Source of the DNA: Pseudomonadota bacterium
GTDB taxonomy: Bacteria; Pseudomonadota; Gammaproteobacteria; Burkholderiales; Eutrophovitaceae
Length of the DNA stretch: 64,000 nucleotides
Direction of reading: 5' to 3'
Assembly: GCA_027624715.1 (NCBI GenBank)
Contig: JAQBTV010000004.1
Coordinates: 62,001 to 126,000, forward strand
The notes under the pieces were generated by a model. That model did no database searches. It was not told the origin of the DNA and saw only the letters and a program-made list of their open reading frames with translations. The translations under genes were made by a program, and so were the position numbers. Position 1 is the first letter of the stretch, and each line of letters begins with the position of its first letter. This document shows positions 51,288 through 62,795 of this stretch, one piece after another.

Positions 51288-52397
51288 TCAATCTAGTGCA
51301 CGATTTTGGCTAGACAATTTTGGCGTCGTCGTTTCAACATCTGCGTTCTGACCTCGATGTCTTAACGCATGATCAATAAGGACCAAAGCAACCATAGCTT
51401 CTGCAATAGGCGTTGCCCTTATACCCACACAAGGGTCATGACGTCCATACGTATTCACAGTAACTGAAGAGCCATCTTTATCGATCGATTGGCGATCTAG
51501 ACGAATACTCGAAGTGGGTTTTATCGCGATTCGGGCGACCACGTCCTGACCAGTGGATATTCCACCAAGCACGCCACCCGAATGATTACTTAAAAACCCG
51601 TCTGGCGTCATTTGATCGCTGTGAGTCGTACCTGATTGAACTACTGACTCGAATCCAGCACCAATCTCAACTCCCTTTACCGCATTGATTCCCATCAATG
51701 CTCCGGCAAGGTCCGCATCAAGCTTATCAAAAACTGGCTCACCCCAACCAACCGGAACCCCAGTCGCCACCACTGTTATCTTGGCACCACAAGAATCACC
51801 GGATTTCCTCAATTGATCCATATGCTGTTCCAGCTCCGGCACAATTACTGGATCAGGCGAAAAAAATGGGTTTTGATCCACAATATCCCACGTCTTAAAA
51901 TCAATTTTGATAGGGCCAATTTGAGACATGTATCCCCGTACCTCTACGCCGTAACGTTCCCGCAACCATTTTTTCGCAATTGCCCCAGCCGCAACTCTAG
52001 CTGCAGTCTCCCGAGCTGACGATCGCCCACCACCTCTAAAATCACGCTCACCATATTTTTGCCAATACGTGTAATCAGCGTGGCCAGGACGAAACTGGTC
52101 GGCTATATTGCCGTAATCCTTTGATCGCTGGTCAACATTACGAATAAGAAGCGCTATAGGAACCCCAGTTGTACGGCCTTCAAAAACTCCAGACAAAATC
52201 TCAACAGTATCAGGTTCTCTTCTTTGCGTGACATGACGCGAGGTACCGGGCCTTCTTCGATCCAGCTCTTTTTGTATGTCTTCTGCACAAATACTCAATC
52301 CAGGCGGACACCCATCGACGACGCATCCAATAGCGGGGCCATGGCTCTCTCCAAATGATGTCACGCAAAAAGCTTTTCCGATTGTGTTACCAGCCAT
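51288..52397 (-). CDS. aroC: Chorismate synthase
   Basis: This is the last enzyme of the shikimate pathway and needs reduced FMN. It has 369 residues. Conserved segments are the opening [17 protein letters not shown], the [30 protein letters not shown] block, and [18 protein letters not shown]. It supplies the tryptophan branch encoded elsewhere in the window. It is divergent from thyA. Confidence 0.97.
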   Translation of the reverse strand: MAGNTIGKAFCVTSFGESHGPAIGCVVDGCPPGLSICAEDIQKELDRRRPGTSRHVTQRREPDTVEILSGVFEGRTTGVPIALLIRNVDQRSKDYGNIADQFRPGHADYTYWQKYGERDFRGGGRSSARETAARVAAGAIAKKWLRERYGVEVRGYMSQIGPIKIDFKTWDIVDQNPFFSPDPVIVPELEQHMDQLRKSGDSCGAKITVVATGVPVGWGEPVFDKLDADLAGALMGINAVKGVEIGAGFESVVQSGTTHSDQMTPDGFLSNHSGGVLGGISTGQDVVARIAIKPTSSIRLDRQSIDKDGSSVTVNTYGRHDPCVGIRATPIAEAMVALVLIDHALRHRGQNADVETTTPKLSSQNRALD

Positions 52398-52565
52398 TAT
52401 CAGTTCAACACAGTTATCAATTAATAAAAAAAAGATTTGTACGCTTCAGTTTAACACAGCACCCGCTTTCCGAGGCTCAAGAAATTGAGTGCTGGCTTGG
52501 AAATTAGTTGATAAACTTAGGCGCCTAGGCATCAAGTGGCTTAACTCCAATCACCAGGAACATCG

Positions 52566-53360
52566 ATGCGATCATACCTTGACCTCATGGAACACATTCG
52601 TAATAACGGAACCCCAAAAGGGGATCGAACCGGCACGGGAACATTAAGCGTGTTTGGGGCCCAATTGCGCTTCGACCTCAAGGAGGGTTTTCCACTGCTT
52701 ACCACGAAAAAGGTTCATCTAAAATCGATCATCCATGAATTGTTGTGGTTCTTAAGTGGAGACACGAACATCAAATACCTCAAAGACAACGGCGTAACCA
52801 TTTGGGACGAATGGGCAGACGAGCATGGGAATCTAGGTCCAGTCTATGGCCAACAATGGCGCTCTTGGCCAACTTCTAACGGAAAGCATATTGATCAAAT
52901 CAAAAAAGTCGTTCAAGACATCAAGGGAAACCCGAATTCACGTCGCCTCATAGTTTCTGCTTGGAACGTCGGCGAGATCGATAAGATGGCTTTAGCACCC
53001 TGCCATACTTTTTTCCAGTTTTATGTTGCAGACGGTAAACTATCGTGTCAACTCTACCAACGAAGCGCAGACTTTTTCCTTGGCGTGCCCTTCAATATAG
53101 CGTCGTATGCTTTATTAAATATGATGGTTGCTCAGGTGTGCGGCCTTCAAGTGGGTGACTTCGTGCACACTTTTGGTGATTGTCACCTGTACATCAATCA
53201 TTTAGACCAAGCTAATGAACAACTTTCCCGCACACCTCGCACACTGCCAAAAATGAATATCAACAAAAATATCAAAAATATTTTTGATTTCAGTTACGCC
53301 GACTTCACCCTTGAGAACTACGATCCATATCCCCTGATTAAAGCTCCCATCGCAGTATAG
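52566..53360 (+). CDS. thyA: Thymidylate synthase
   Basis: This enzyme methylates dUMP to dTMP with methylene-tetrahydrofolate. It has 264 residues, the compact E. coli form. The catalytic cysteine is C146 in [12 protein letters not shown], and the [23 protein letters not shown] block is intact. It is 13 bases upstream of folA, which recycles its dihydrofolate product. Confidence 0.98.
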   Translation: MRSYLDLMEHIRNNGTPKGDRTGTGTLSVFGAQLRFDLKEGFPLLTTKKVHLKSIIHELLWFLSGDTNIKYLKDNGVTIWDEWADEHGNLGPVYGQQWRSWPTSNGKHIDQIKKVVQDIKGNPNSRRLIVSAWNVGEIDKMALAPCHTFFQFYVADGKLSCQLYQRSADFFLGVPFNIASYALLNMMVAQVCGLQVGDFVHTFGDCHLYINHLDQANEQLSRTPRTLPKMNINKNIKNIFDFSYADFTLENYDPYPLIKAPIAV

Positions 53361-53373
53361 TTAGGATAATCCA

Positions 53374-53865
53374 ATGGGTATCACAATCATTGTAGCTAAG
53401 GCTCTAAATAGAACTATTGGTAATAACGGCACGCTGCCGTGGCATCTGTCAGCGGACCTAAAACGCTTCAAACAGTTAACCACCGGGAACACAGTAATCA
53501 TGGGAAGAAAGACCTGGGATTCAATAGGGAAACCACTTCCTAACAGGCACAATATAATAATTACCCGATCAGCACACATAGCTCTTAATGGAGCCCAAAC
53601 CGCCTCAAATCTCGAGGAGGCGATTCACATGGCGCCCGAGGGATTAGAAAAATTCATCATAGGCGGCGCTGAAATTTATAAGCTCGCTCTACCACTCGTC
53701 AGCACAATCGAGATGACTTTAATTCATAAAGAGGTGCCGGGAGACACCTTTTTCCCAGATATTGATTTCACGAGCTGGCATGAATTAAGTAACACGCAAC
53801 ATCATGATGAAACATCTGATTTGTCCTACTCATTCGTCACATACCAACGAATAATTGCGCGCTAA
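53374..53865 (+). CDS. folA: Dihydrofolate reductase
   Basis: This NADPH enzyme regenerates tetrahydrofolate and is the trimethoprim target. It has 163 residues. The substrate site LPWHLSADLKRFK has the conserved acidic residue, and VIMGRKTWDSIGKPLPNR and FIIGGAEIY bind the cofactor. It is paired with thyA and convergent with the decarboxylase gene 20 bases away. Confidence 0.97.
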   Translation: MGITIIVAKALNRTIGNNGTLPWHLSADLKRFKQLTTGNTVIMGRKTWDSIGKPLPNRHNIIITRSAHIALNGAQTASNLEEAIHMAPEGLEKFIIGGAEIYKLALPLVSTIEMTLIHKEVPGDTFFPDIDFTSWHELSNTQHHDETSDLSYSFVTYQRIIAR

Positions 53866-53885
53866 CTGAAAGAGCTGGAATGAGC

Positions 53886-55067
53886 CTATTCGTTAATCAC
53901 GAGCACCTTAGGTAGTGGAAAGCCATTAAACTCATTTGCATACACGGTCGTGTAGGCGCCCGCATTAGGAAAATACAAAAGATCGCCCTCAATAGTTGTC
54001 GCGGGTAACATTTGCTCCCGCGCCAGCACATCCACTGAGTCGCAGCTCGGCCCTGCCACATACCATGGAACTTCATTCCCTGCTTTGTTATTAACCTCAA
54101 TCTGATACTGAATACCCTGTGAGCACTCCATAAGCCCACCAAATATACCAGCGTCCAGATACATCCACCTCTCGTCCCCCTTGGTTGCCGTTCCAATGAC
54201 TTGGCATACAAAGTAGGCTGCGTCGGACACCATGTATCGGCCAGGCTCAGCGGTAACTCGAACTTCATCGCCAATGCCGTCCAGTGCATCTTCAATGGCA
54301 CGACCAATGTACTCGATTGATGGTATTGGCTTTGTGAGACGAACCGGATAGCCGCCACCGATATTCAACAATTCAGGCTTTAAACCTTTAGCCTGCATAC
54401 TTTTAAAAATACGCTTTGAGGTTTCAATTGCTTGATTCCAATTCTCAATGTTCCGGCATTGAGAACCCACGTGAAAAGTCAGACCACAAAGATCAGCACC
54501 CCTCTCAACTGCCACATCTAAAATACTGTCTATATCTCGAGGTTTGACTCCAAACTTACCCGAAAGAGGCCAGTCACTGCCAATATTAGGCGTATCAAAA
54601 CGTAAATATAACTTTGCATCTGGGACTATAGTATGAATCTTTACGAGCTCCTCTTCGCTATCTAAAACGAACCACCGCACCCCTTTAGACGCCGCATACT
54701 GAATGAATGAGCTCGGCTTTACAGGGTTGCTGTACTGAATCGTGGAAGCATCTACGCCAATGGATAACAACAAATCAAGCTCTTTTATCGATGCAATCTC
54801 AAATTGACACCCCTCGTGTTTTAGCGCTTGAAGCACGCGTATATCTGGATTGGCTTTAACCGCGTAGTGAGGTGTGATACGGGGCATTGCTGACTGAAAC
54901 CGATGGTATTTTTTGCGCACAATATTAAGATCCAGAATCAGAACAGGTTGATCGTATCCAACCTTTAACAGGTCATCGACGCGCGCGACGTCAAGACTCA
55001 CCTCTTCATGTGAATCAAATAAACTTTCCAATTCAACTTGCTGATTGAGCGCTGCTTGGATGGTCAT
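53886..55067 (-). CDS. Type III (alanine racemase-fold) PLP decarboxylase, ornithine decarboxylase-like
   Basis: This enzyme probably decarboxylates ornithine (possibly also lysine) to make putrescine or cadaverine. From ATG 55065-55067 it has 393 residues; GGGGGA is well spaced, whereas a TTG four codons upstream is not. Eukaryotic-type ODC features are visible: PLP lysine K71 (YAVKANPD), H199 in FHVGSQ, GGGYP (237-241), EPGRY (274-278) and the active-site C342 in GPSCDSVD. Ornithine versus lysine preference cannot be settled by eye. A strong promoter lies upstream with a leader of about 135 bases. Confidence 0.88.
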   Translation of the reverse strand: MTIQAALNQQVELESLFDSHEEVSLDVARVDDLLKVGYDQPVLILDLNIVRKKYHRFQSAMPRITPHYAVKANPDIRVLQALKHEGCQFEIASIKELDLLLSIGVDASTIQYSNPVKPSSFIQYAASKGVRWFVLDSEEELVKIHTIVPDAKLYLRFDTPNIGSDWPLSGKFGVKPRDIDSILDVAVERGADLCGLTFHVGSQCRNIENWNQAIETSKRIFKSMQAKGLKPELLNIGGGYPVRLTKPIPSIEYIGRAIEDALDGIGDEVRVTAEPGRYMVSDAAYFVCQVIGTATKGDERWMYLDAGIFGGLMECSQGIQYQIEVNNKAGNEVPWYVAGPSCDSVDVLAREQMLPATTIEGDLLYFPNAGAYTTVYANEFNGFPLPKVLVINE

Positions 55068-55208
55068 CTTATCCCCCAAAAAAATACACGTCAGTGATTC
55101 ACCAGAGAGGACAAGGCCCCCGCTCCTATCAAAGCTTTTTCAAGTCACACAAGCCAGACATCATCGTACGGACGATCGAGGATAAAAATATGCAATTTGA
55201 CGCGCGCA

Positions 55209-55236
55209 ATTATAGGCACTCTCGGCCAAGAATCAA
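55209..55236 (-). promoter_or_regulatory. Sigma-70 promoter of the decarboxylase gene
   Basis: On the minus strand there is a -35 box TTGATT (55231-55236), a 16-base spacer and a perfect -10 box TATAAT (55209-55214). The predicted start near 55202 gives a leader of about 135 bases. The rest of the 55068-55298 gap is AT-rich with no other clear feature. Confidence 0.7.
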
Positions 55237-55298
55237 GAAAAATCGCCTAAAAAAGCAAATCTCCAAATTTTTAAAAAAAACAACATATATACAATCAG

Positions 55299-55871
55299 TT
55301 AAACCTTTGGCAAAGTTACTCCGGACTGTCCTTGATACTTTCCACCACGGTCGCGATAAGACGTTTCGCAAACGTCTGCAGCATCTGCCTGAAAAAATAT
55401 CACTTGGGCCACACCTTCATTGGCATAAATTTTTGCCGGCAAAGTAGTAGTGTTCGAGAACTCTAAGGTCACAAAACCCTCCCACTCAGGCTCAAACGGC
55501 GTGACATTGACAATAATCCCGCAGCGCGCATACGTCGATTTACCCAAACAAATCGTTAAAACATCTCGCGGAATACGAAAATATTCCACAGTCCGCGCAA
55601 GCGCAAATGAATTTGGCGGAATAATGCAAACATCCCCTAGGAAATCTACGAAAGAGTCTGAATCAAAATTTTTAGGATCCACAATTGTCGAGTTAATGTT
55701 GGTGAAAATCTTAAATTCACTGGAACACCGAATATCATATCCGTAGCTTGAAGTTCCATAAGAAACAACCCGCTCTCCATTTACAGACTTTATTTGTTCA
55801 GGCTCAAAGGGTTCGATCATCCCCTTCTCTTTAGCCATTTGCCGAATCCATCGATCAGACTTAATACTCAT
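55299..55871 (-). CDS. dcd: dCTP deaminase
   Basis: This enzyme deaminates dCTP to dUTP, feeding thymidylate synthesis by ThyA. It has 190 residues, the usual trimeric form. The conserved [31 protein letters not shown] block carries the catalytic glutamate, and the C-terminal [13 protein letters not shown] tail closes the active site. It is 59 bases downstream of apbC. Confidence 0.97.
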   Translation of the reverse strand: MSIKSDRWIRQMAKEKGMIEPFEPEQIKSVNGERVVSYGTSSYGYDIRCSSEFKIFTNINSTIVDPKNFDSDSFVDFLGDVCIIPPNSFALARTVEYFRIPRDVLTICLGKSTYARCGIIVNVTPFEPEWEGFVTLEFSNTTTLPAKIYANEGVAQVIFFQADAADVCETSYRDRGGKYQGQSGVTLPKV

Positions 55872-55930
55872 TCGCTCACTCCATCCTATATATTCACTGC
55901 AATCAGTTTCACGCTCGCAATTACCAACCC

Positions 55931-57016
55931 TTAATTGTTATCCACTCTAATTTTTGGGAACGTCTGGCTATAATCGCGCTTTCTTTTAGCAAGCTTGAGC
56001 CCAACATCTCGAGCAATCTTTTTATAAATCTCACTAGCGGGCCCATCTGGATCAGAAATTAATGTTGGCGTCCCTGCGTCCAAAGCTTGTCGGATCTTTA
56101 TGTCTAGAGGCAACGCGCCAAGCACATCAACATCATAGTCTCTAGACATTTCATCCCCTCCGCCTTGGCCAAAAATATGCTCAATGTGGCCGCACTGAGA
56201 ACATACGTGAACACTCATATTCTCGATAATGCCCAATATCGGTACGTGGACCTTTTCAAACATCTTCAGCGCCTTCCTTGCATCAATCAAGGCAATGTCC
56301 TGAGGAGTGGTAACAATAACAACTCCTGTAAGGGGTACTTTTTGAGATAAGGTCAACTGAATATCCCCAGTACCAGGGGGTAAATCAATCAATAAATAAT
56401 CTAAATCGGACCACATTGTGTCTCTTAATAACTGCTCCAGTGCTTGAGAAACCATTGGTCCTCGCCATACCATCGGTTGATCGACATCAACAAGCACTCC
56501 AATCGACATAGCTTGTACGCCATGAGCCTCCATTGGCGATATGGTCTTACCATCAGCAGATTCAGGCCTACCCTTAAGCCCTAACATGATTTGTTGAGAA
56601 GGCCCGTAAATGTCAGCATCTAAGACTCCGACACGAGCGCCTTCAGCAGATAAAGCAAGGGCAAGATTCGTTGTGGTCGTCGATTTACCAACCCCACCCT
56701 TACCTGATGCAATCGCAATCACATTGCGTACGTTTGGGAGCAGCTTCAATCCAGGTTGAGTAGCATGCGCGACAATTCTCAGTTCAAAAATCACCTCAAT
56801 TTGTTTTTCACCTGCAAGCTCACCGAGGTCTTCTACGATAAGTTGAGACAGAATCGACTCAAAACTTCTCATAGGATAACCCACAAGAAGCGTAATTTTA
56901 ATCAGAGATTCGTCAGTTTCAACGGCTACTTTTTCGCCACATTGACCAATCATCTCACCCGTAGCAGGGTTTTGAATTTTTAAAACTTCTTCTTTAATAG
57001 CTTCGTTAGTTATCAT
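55931..57016 (-). CDS. apbC: Iron-sulfur cluster carrier protein ApbC (Mrp family)
   Basis: This P-loop ATPase is thought to carry and deliver Fe-S clusters. It has 361 residues: an N-terminal MIP18/DUF59-type domain (about 5-90), then the deviant Walker [10 protein letters not shown] (105-113), VDADIYGPS-type switch region and the cluster-binding CxxC (C272, C275). It is divergent from metG, a pairing conserved in Proteobacteria. Confidence 0.95.
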   Translation of the reverse strand: MITNEAIKEEVLKIQNPATGEMIGQCGEKVAVETDESLIKITLLVGYPMRSFESILSQLIVEDLGELAGEKQIEVIFELRIVAHATQPGLKLLPNVRNVIAIASGKGGVGKSTTTTNLALALSAEGARVGVLDADIYGPSQQIMLGLKGRPESADGKTISPMEAHGVQAMSIGVLVDVDQPMVWRGPMVSQALEQLLRDTMWSDLDYLLIDLPPGTGDIQLTLSQKVPLTGVVIVTTPQDIALIDARKALKMFEKVHVPILGIIENMSVHVCSQCGHIEHIFGQGGGDEMSRDYDVDVLGALPLDIKIRQALDAGTPTLISDPDGPASEIYKKIARDVGLKLAKRKRDYSQTFPKIRVDNN

Positions 57017-57142
57017 TATGATTTACACTTTCATTCTTTAATACCTATTCTAACCAAAACCTAGTCGCAGTTGTACGCCCTTTACCGCTTGGTTTGTTAA
57101 AATCCGAAGGTAGAAGACTAAGAATCGTAACCAACAAAAAAA

Positions 57143-59242
57143 ATGACCAGAAGAATCCTTGTTACATCAGCCCTCCCATATGCGAATGGCAGCATTCACC
57201 TGGGTCACTTAGTCGAATATATTCAAACAGACATTTGGGTTAGAGCGAAAAAGATGTTTGGGCATGAAGTGCATTACGTCTGTGCCGACGATACACACGG
57301 TACTCCAGTAATGCTGAGAGCCGAACAAGAGAATATCTCTCCCGAGCAACTGATACAAAGAGTACATCAAGAACACTCTTTAGACTTCAATGACTTTGGT
57401 GTCCGCTTTGACAACTATTACACCACCAACTCACCTGAGAATCAGGAGCTTTGCGAAAAAATATTTAATTCATTATCTGAGGCTGGTCTTATTGTCGAAA
57501 AAGAGGTCGAACAATTCTATGATCCGATCAAAAAAATGTTTCTCCCTGACCGATATGTCAAAGGAATCTGTCCAAAATGTAGCGCATCAGATCAATATGG
57601 CGACTCTTGTGAGGTCTGCGGTGCGACATACTCTCCTACAGAACTAATCGAACCCTATTCAACTATTTCTGGTGCGAAACCAGATCGAAAAAGATCTACT
57701 CATCTATTTTTCAAACTCTCGGATACACGCTGCGAAGAATTTTTAAGGGGGTTCACACAAAACGCACACAGACTGCAGCCGGAAGCCGCCAACAAAATGA
57801 AAGAATGGCTTGGGGAAGCCGGGCAAAGTAAGTTATCTGACTGGGATATTTCTAGAGACGCGCCATACTTTGGCTTTCCGATACCCGGAACGAATCAAAC
57901 CAAATTCTTTTATGTTTGGCTGGATGCTCCTATAGGATATTTTGGAAGTTTTCTAAACTACCTTGCAAATTACCAGTCGGAAGACAGAGCAAACCTGACT
58001 CGTGACTTTCTTAAACCAGGAGGGGACACAGAGCTTATACACTTCATCGGCAAAGATATTCTTTACTTCCATGCGCTTTTTTTTCCAGCCGTACTCGAGT
58101 TCTCCGGATTCAGGACTCCGACGAAGATATATGCACATGGATTCTTGACCGTAAACGGACAAAAAATGTCTAAATCTCGCGGCACATTCATTACTGCGAG
58201 GAGCTTCTTAGAGAGCGGACTCGAACCGGAATGGCTCCGTTATTATTACGCGGCCAAGCTAAACGCCTCAATGGAAGATATTGATCTTAATCTGACTGAT
58301 TTCATGGCGCGCGTTAACAGTGATTTAGTCGGCAAGTACATCAATATTGCTAGCCGTGCAGCGAACTTCCTCGCTAAAAAATTTGATGGGCACTTAAGCG
58401 ACGTTTCGCTGGATCAGCACGACCTATTACAATATTTTTTCAGCCGATCGAAAAATATTTCTGATGCGTATGAAGCGCGAGAATACAGCAAGGGCCTTAG
58501 AGAGATTATGTCGCTTGCGGACCGGGCAAATAGTTATATTGATGCAAAAAAACCCTGGGAGTTAGCCAAATCAGAATCTGATTCCAAAGAGCTTCAAGAG
58601 GTATGCTCAGTAGCCGTTAATTTGTTCAAAATACTCACTGTGTATCTGAAACCTGTGCTACCGAAGGTCGCAACTGCAGTCGAAGACTTTCTCAATATCA
58701 AGGAACTTCAGTGGCCCGATAGCGAGAGAAGTCTCCCTCCAAAACACCACATCAACGCTTATAACCATTTAATAGCTCGCATCGACCCCAAGCTGATTGA
58801 CAAATTAATAGCCGTAAATATTCAGAAGCCTGTTGACGCCGCATCTAAACCGACGAAGAGAAACAAAAATAAAATGACTGATGACAATACAAAAGAAGCC
58901 GAAAATAAAGCACCTAATGAGATTACGATTGATGCATTTAACAACATAGACCTCCGGGTCGGAAGAATTATCGAAGCTGAACATGTTGAGGGCGCAGATA
59001 AATTAGTACGTCTGCAAATTGACCTTGGCACAGAACAAAGACAAGTATTCGCGGGAATCAAATCAGCATACAACCCAGAAGACCTTAAGCAAAAGCTTGT
59101 CGTTGTGGTTGCAAACTTAAAGGCTAGAAAAATGCGTTTTGGTGAATCTCAAGGTATGGTCCTAGCAGCCAGCGGGGAAGATTCAGGGATTTTTTTAATT
59201 TCCCCGGAATCAGGTGCGGTTCCGGGTATGCGGGTTAAATAA
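57143..59242 (+). CDS. metG: Methionyl-tRNA synthetase with C-terminal tRNA-binding domain
   Basis: This enzyme charges initiator and elongator tRNA-Met. It has 699 residues. The HIGH-type motif is HLGH (19-22), the zinc knuckle cysteines are C143, C146, C156 and C159, and KMSKS is at 341-345. A hydrophilic Lys/Asn-rich linker (about 560-592) joins the EMAPII/Trbp-like domain (about 596-699), which helps dimerise and bind tRNA. It is divergent from apbC. Confidence 0.97.
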   Translation: MTRRILVTSALPYANGSIHLGHLVEYIQTDIWVRAKKMFGHEVHYVCADDTHGTPVMLRAEQENISPEQLIQRVHQEHSLDFNDFGVRFDNYYTTNSPENQELCEKIFNSLSEAGLIVEKEVEQFYDPIKKMFLPDRYVKGICPKCSASDQYGDSCEVCGATYSPTELIEPYSTISGAKPDRKRSTHLFFKLSDTRCEEFLRGFTQNAHRLQPEAANKMKEWLGEAGQSKLSDWDISRDAPYFGFPIPGTNQTKFFYVWLDAPIGYFGSFLNYLANYQSEDRANLTRDFLKPGGDTELIHFIGKDILYFHALFFPAVLEFSGFRTPTKIYAHGFLTVNGQKMSKSRGTFITARSFLESGLEPEWLRYYYAAKLNASMEDIDLNLTDFMARVNSDLVGKYINIASRAANFLAKKFDGHLSDVSLDQHDLLQYFFSRSKNISDAYEAREYSKGLREIMSLADRANSYIDAKKPWELAKSESDSKELQEVCSVAVNLFKILTVYLKPVLPKVATAVEDFLNIKELQWPDSERSLPPKHHINAYNHLIARIDPKLIDKLIAVNIQKPVDAASKPTKRNKNKMTDDNTKEAENKAPNEITIDAFNNIDLRVGRIIEAEHVEGADKLVRLQIDLGTEQRQVFAGIKSAYNPEDLKQKLVVVVANLKARKMRFGESQGMVLAASGEDSGIFLISPESGAVPGMRVK

Positions 59243-59253
59243 GCCGCAGCGCT

Positions 59254-62200
59254 CTAATACGTAAGACTGACAGCCTCTGGACTCAGCCATTCACTCAACT
59301 CACTAAACAACGAGTCTTCTGGGCGAACACGCCATTCTTCTCCCAGATCAATTTCAGCCTCACCACTCGGACCTTGATACAAGACTCTTACCGGAATAGG
59401 ACCGTCACGATACTGAGCGAGAATTGTTTTAAGTTGTTCTGCATCAGCCCCTCGATTCATACGCAACTTCAGAATTTTACCAAACCGCTCTCGTACAGCC
59501 GCCAAACTGAAAACGTTTTCTGCCGCAATTCTAGAAAAAATAGATGCCTCATTCAACTCCGATCCTCGACGATAGGAACGAATCTTAGCCTCAAAAACGA
59601 CGATTGCATCTTCTTTTACAAGATCTCTGAATCGATCCAAGAACTCATCATAAAGCACAACTTCTTCAGAACCATAACCATCCGAGATAGTTACAACCAT
59701 CATTCGTCCATTGTTGGTCTTTTGTATGCGGGTCGAATCAACAATCCCAGCTAGCAACATTTGACGGACACCTTCACCTGGAACCGGAACAGAAATCGCA
59801 TTGAGGCGACTGGACACGACTAACGATAATTCTTGCTCAAAACTCTTAAAGGGATGACCGCTGTAATAAAAACCTAAGGCCACTTTCTCGTTCTGAAGTT
59901 GCTCATAATCAGCCCAATGGCGCGCCTCAGTCATTGCAGCCTCACCCACAGACTTGATGTCGTCATCAAACAAACTCACCTGAGAAAGATCTCTATCTTG
60001 TTGCTCGGCTGCTGCTATGGCAGAGTGCACTGAAGCTAGCAACTTGGCACGATTAGCATCCAAGCTATCAAACGCACCAGCCCTTATTAAAGACTCAACG
60101 CTACGTTTATTAACGACGCGCCTATCCACGCGGCAACAAAAATCAAAGAAACTCTCAAATGCACCATTTGCTCGAATATGGAGGATATGTTCAATAGCCG
60201 CCTCTCCTGTCCCCCTAATTCCGCCTAGACCGTATCGTATCTGCGTGTCTGATACCGGTACAAATCGATACTCTGACTCATAAATATCCGGCGGCAAAAG
60301 TGTTAAATTATTTTTAATACAGTCTGCAAACAAATGTTGGATTCGATCAGTATCGTCCATCGAAGCAGACATATTCGCCGCCATAAACGCGGAAATATAG
60401 TGACATTTAAACCAAGCCGTTTGATACGCTATTAACGCGTACGCCGCCGCATGCGATTTATTGAACCCATACCCGGCAAACTTTTCCATCAAATCAAAGA
60501 TTTCATTTGACTTAGTCTCACTCAATCCATTCCTCTTCGACCCTTCCAAAAATAATTGACGATGCTGCGCCATCTCTTCTGGTTTTTTCTTACCCATGGC
60601 ACGACGTAAAAGATCAGCTCCGCCAAGTGAATACCCTCCGATGATTTGGGCCATTTGCATTACTTGCTCTTGGTAAACCATAATTCCATAGGTCTCATCC
60701 AAAATGGCTTTGACACGCTCATCAGGGAAATTAACCTGTTGGCGGCCATGTTTTCTCTCAACGAAATCCGGAATCAGATCCATCGGACCTGGCCTAAAGA
60801 GCGCCACTAACGCGACAATATCCTCAAAGCGATCTGGCTGCGCCCTTTCAATTAAATCTGTCATCCCTCGCGATTCAAACTGAAAAACGGCGGCACTATT
60901 TCCACTTGAAAAAATACGATACGTCTCTAAATCATCAAGCGGTATTTCAGCCAAATCAATGATCTTATCAGGATCTAATCTCTTGATAAATTTTAAAGTC
61001 CAATCAATGACTGTTAGCGTGGTTAGACCAAGAAAATCAAACTTAACCAGACCGATATGTTCAACATCATCTTTGTCCAGCTGAGAAATAACGCTATGAG
61101 AACCATCGGCCGAATACAGCGGGCAGAAATCGCTAAGTGCTGAAGGCGCAATCAAAACACCTCCAGCGTGCATCCCAACGTTTCGGGTGATGCCCTCCAA
61201 CTGCCTCGCTAACGCAAGAAGCTCTCGAGTCTCTTCATCCGAGTCCTCTCTTTCTTTGAAACGAGGCTCCATTTCCCTCGCGAGATCCAACGTGATGAGT
61301 TGCCCTGGCTGAAAGGGGATTAACTTTGCAAGTTCGTCAGCCCGGCCATAACTCCAATCCATAACTCGAGCCACATCTCTCACAACAGCCTTTGCTGCCA
61401 TTGTTCCGAACGTCACAATTTGTGACACCGATTCTGACCCATATTTTTCGCGTACATAGTCAATGACACGATCTCGTCCATCTTGACAAAAATCAATATC
61501 AAAATCTGGCATTGACACCCGCTCTGGATTTAAGAAACGCTCAAAGAGCAGGTTATATTGAATAGGATCTAAATCAGTAATACCAAGTGAGAACGCAACC
61601 AAGGATCCAGCGCCAGATCCTCTACCGGGGCCAACAGGCACATCGTTATTCTTGGCCCAGTTAATGAAATCAGCAACGATCAAGAAGTATCCTGCGAAAC
61701 CCATATTTACGATCGTGTCAATCTCAAACTTCAATCTATCTCGATACCCTTTAGTAACAATCGCCTCTTCAATGTCACCACTACGAATACGCCTCATGCG
61801 CTTATCAAGACCATCAGAAGCTTGAGCCTCCAAAAACTGTTCAAGCGACACCCCAGAAGGCGTAGGGAAATTAGGCAGTTGCGGATTGCCTAAATCAAAC
61901 TCCAAAGAACATCGCTGAGCAATTTCTAAAGCGTTTTCAATTGCGCCCGGCAAATCCGAAAAGAGCTCACACATCTGCACCGCAGATTTAAAATACTGCT
62001 CCTCATTGAAGGGGCTCCGTCTATTCTGGTCAGCAAGCAAAAACCCCTCCGCAATACAGTATCGGACTTCATGAGCCATGAATTCTGTTTGCACCAAAAA
62101 CTCCACAGGATGAGTCGCCACCACCGGAATATTTTCTTGTTTTGCGAGACGCATTACGGCCGTCTCCAATGAGCCTCTAATCTCGCCATTTGACCGTTGT

Positions 62201-62709
62201 ATTTCGAGATAAAAACGCCCATCAAACAAAGCGCCCCAATACTTAAGCTTTTCAGTAGCCTCATGAATATCGCCGTCCATTAGTGACCGTTCAACATCTC
62301 CCTGCCTCCAACCCGATAGGGCAATTAGCCCCTTGGAACCTTCGGCTTCAATCCATTCACTATGAATAGCCACCCGAGCTCCCCTATCGCTACCAACATA
62401 TGCACGCGTTAACCAACGACTCAGTCTCAAATATCCCTCAGTGTTCTGAACCAAAAGCAATAAGCGCATAGGGGCTTTACCGGTCGGCGTCAGTACCGAC
62501 ACATCACAGCCTACTATTGGTTTGAGGCCCCGCTTTCTTGCTGCACGATAAAACTTAACGACCCCAAATAAGTTATCAAGGTCAGTAAGTGCAACCGAAG
62601 GCATACCATACTCAAGAGCGCGGTCGCATAACTCAGGTATACGAACCATACCCTGAGTAATCGAGTATTCGCTGTGCGTTCTTAAATGTATAAATTGAGA
62701 AATGCTCAT
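59254..62709 (-). CDS. dnaE: DNA polymerase III subunit alpha
   Basis: This is the replicative polymerase catalytic subunit. I start it at ATG 62707-62709 (MSISQFIHLRTHSEYS), giving 1151 residues; sequence further upstream in frame is not conserved. An N-terminal PHP domain (about 5-270) is followed by the C-family polymerase core with catalytic D402 and D404 (PDFDIDF) and the third aspartate in KFDFLGLTTL near 557, then an HhH tandem and an OB domain near 985-1060. It converges on metG with an 11-base gap. No clear Shine-Dalgarno is present. Confidence 0.97.
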   Translation of the reverse strand: MSISQFIHLRTHSEYSITQGMVRIPELCDRALEYGMPSVALTDLDNLFGVVKFYRAARKRGLKPIVGCDVSVLTPTGKAPMRLLLLVQNTEGYLRLSRWLTRAYVGSDRGARVAIHSEWIEAEGSKGLIALSGWRQGDVERSLMDGDIHEATEKLKYWGALFDGRFYLEIQRSNGEIRGSLETAVMRLAKQENIPVVATHPVEFLVQTEFMAHEVRYCIAEGFLLADQNRRSPFNEEQYFKSAVQMCELFSDLPGAIENALEIAQRCSLEFDLGNPQLPNFPTPSGVSLEQFLEAQASDGLDKRMRRIRSGDIEEAIVTKGYRDRLKFEIDTIVNMGFAGYFLIVADFINWAKNNDVPVGPGRGSGAGSLVAFSLGITDLDPIQYNLLFERFLNPERVSMPDFDIDFCQDGRDRVIDYVREKYGSESVSQIVTFGTMAAKAVVRDVARVMDWSYGRADELAKLIPFQPGQLITLDLAREMEPRFKEREDSDEETRELLALARQLEGITRNVGMHAGGVLIAPSALSDFCPLYSADGSHSVISQLDKDDVEHIGLVKFDFLGLTTLTVIDWTLKFIKRLDPDKIIDLAEIPLDDLETYRIFSSGNSAAVFQFESRGMTDLIERAQPDRFEDIVALVALFRPGPMDLIPDFVERKHGRQQVNFPDERVKAILDETYGIMVYQEQVMQMAQIIGGYSLGGADLLRRAMGKKKPEEMAQHRQLFLEGSKRNGLSETKSNEIFDLMEKFAGYGFNKSHAAAYALIAYQTAWFKCHYISAFMAANMSASMDDTDRIQHLFADCIKNNLTLLPPDIYESEYRFVPVSDTQIRYGLGGIRGTGEAAIEHILHIRANGAFESFFDFCCRVDRRVVNKRSVESLIRAGAFDSLDANRAKLLASVHSAIAAAEQQDRDLSQVSLFDDDIKSVGEAAMTEARHWADYEQLQNEKVALGFYYSGHPFKSFEQELSLVVSSRLNAISVPVPGEGVRQMLLAGIVDSTRIQKTNNGRMMVVTISDGYGSEEVVLYDEFLDRFRDLVKEDAIVVFEAKIRSYRRGSELNEASIFSRIAAENVFSLAAVRERFGKILKLRMNRGADAEQLKTILAQYRDGPIPVRVLYQGPSGEAEIDLGEEWRVRPEDSLFSELSEWLSPEAVSLTY

Positions 62710-62795
62710 GCCATTATTGTACGATGTGTATCGGTATGATATCCAAAGATTGAAAAGCACCCTTTCGAATATTCATAATTAAAGAAGGCAGACCA

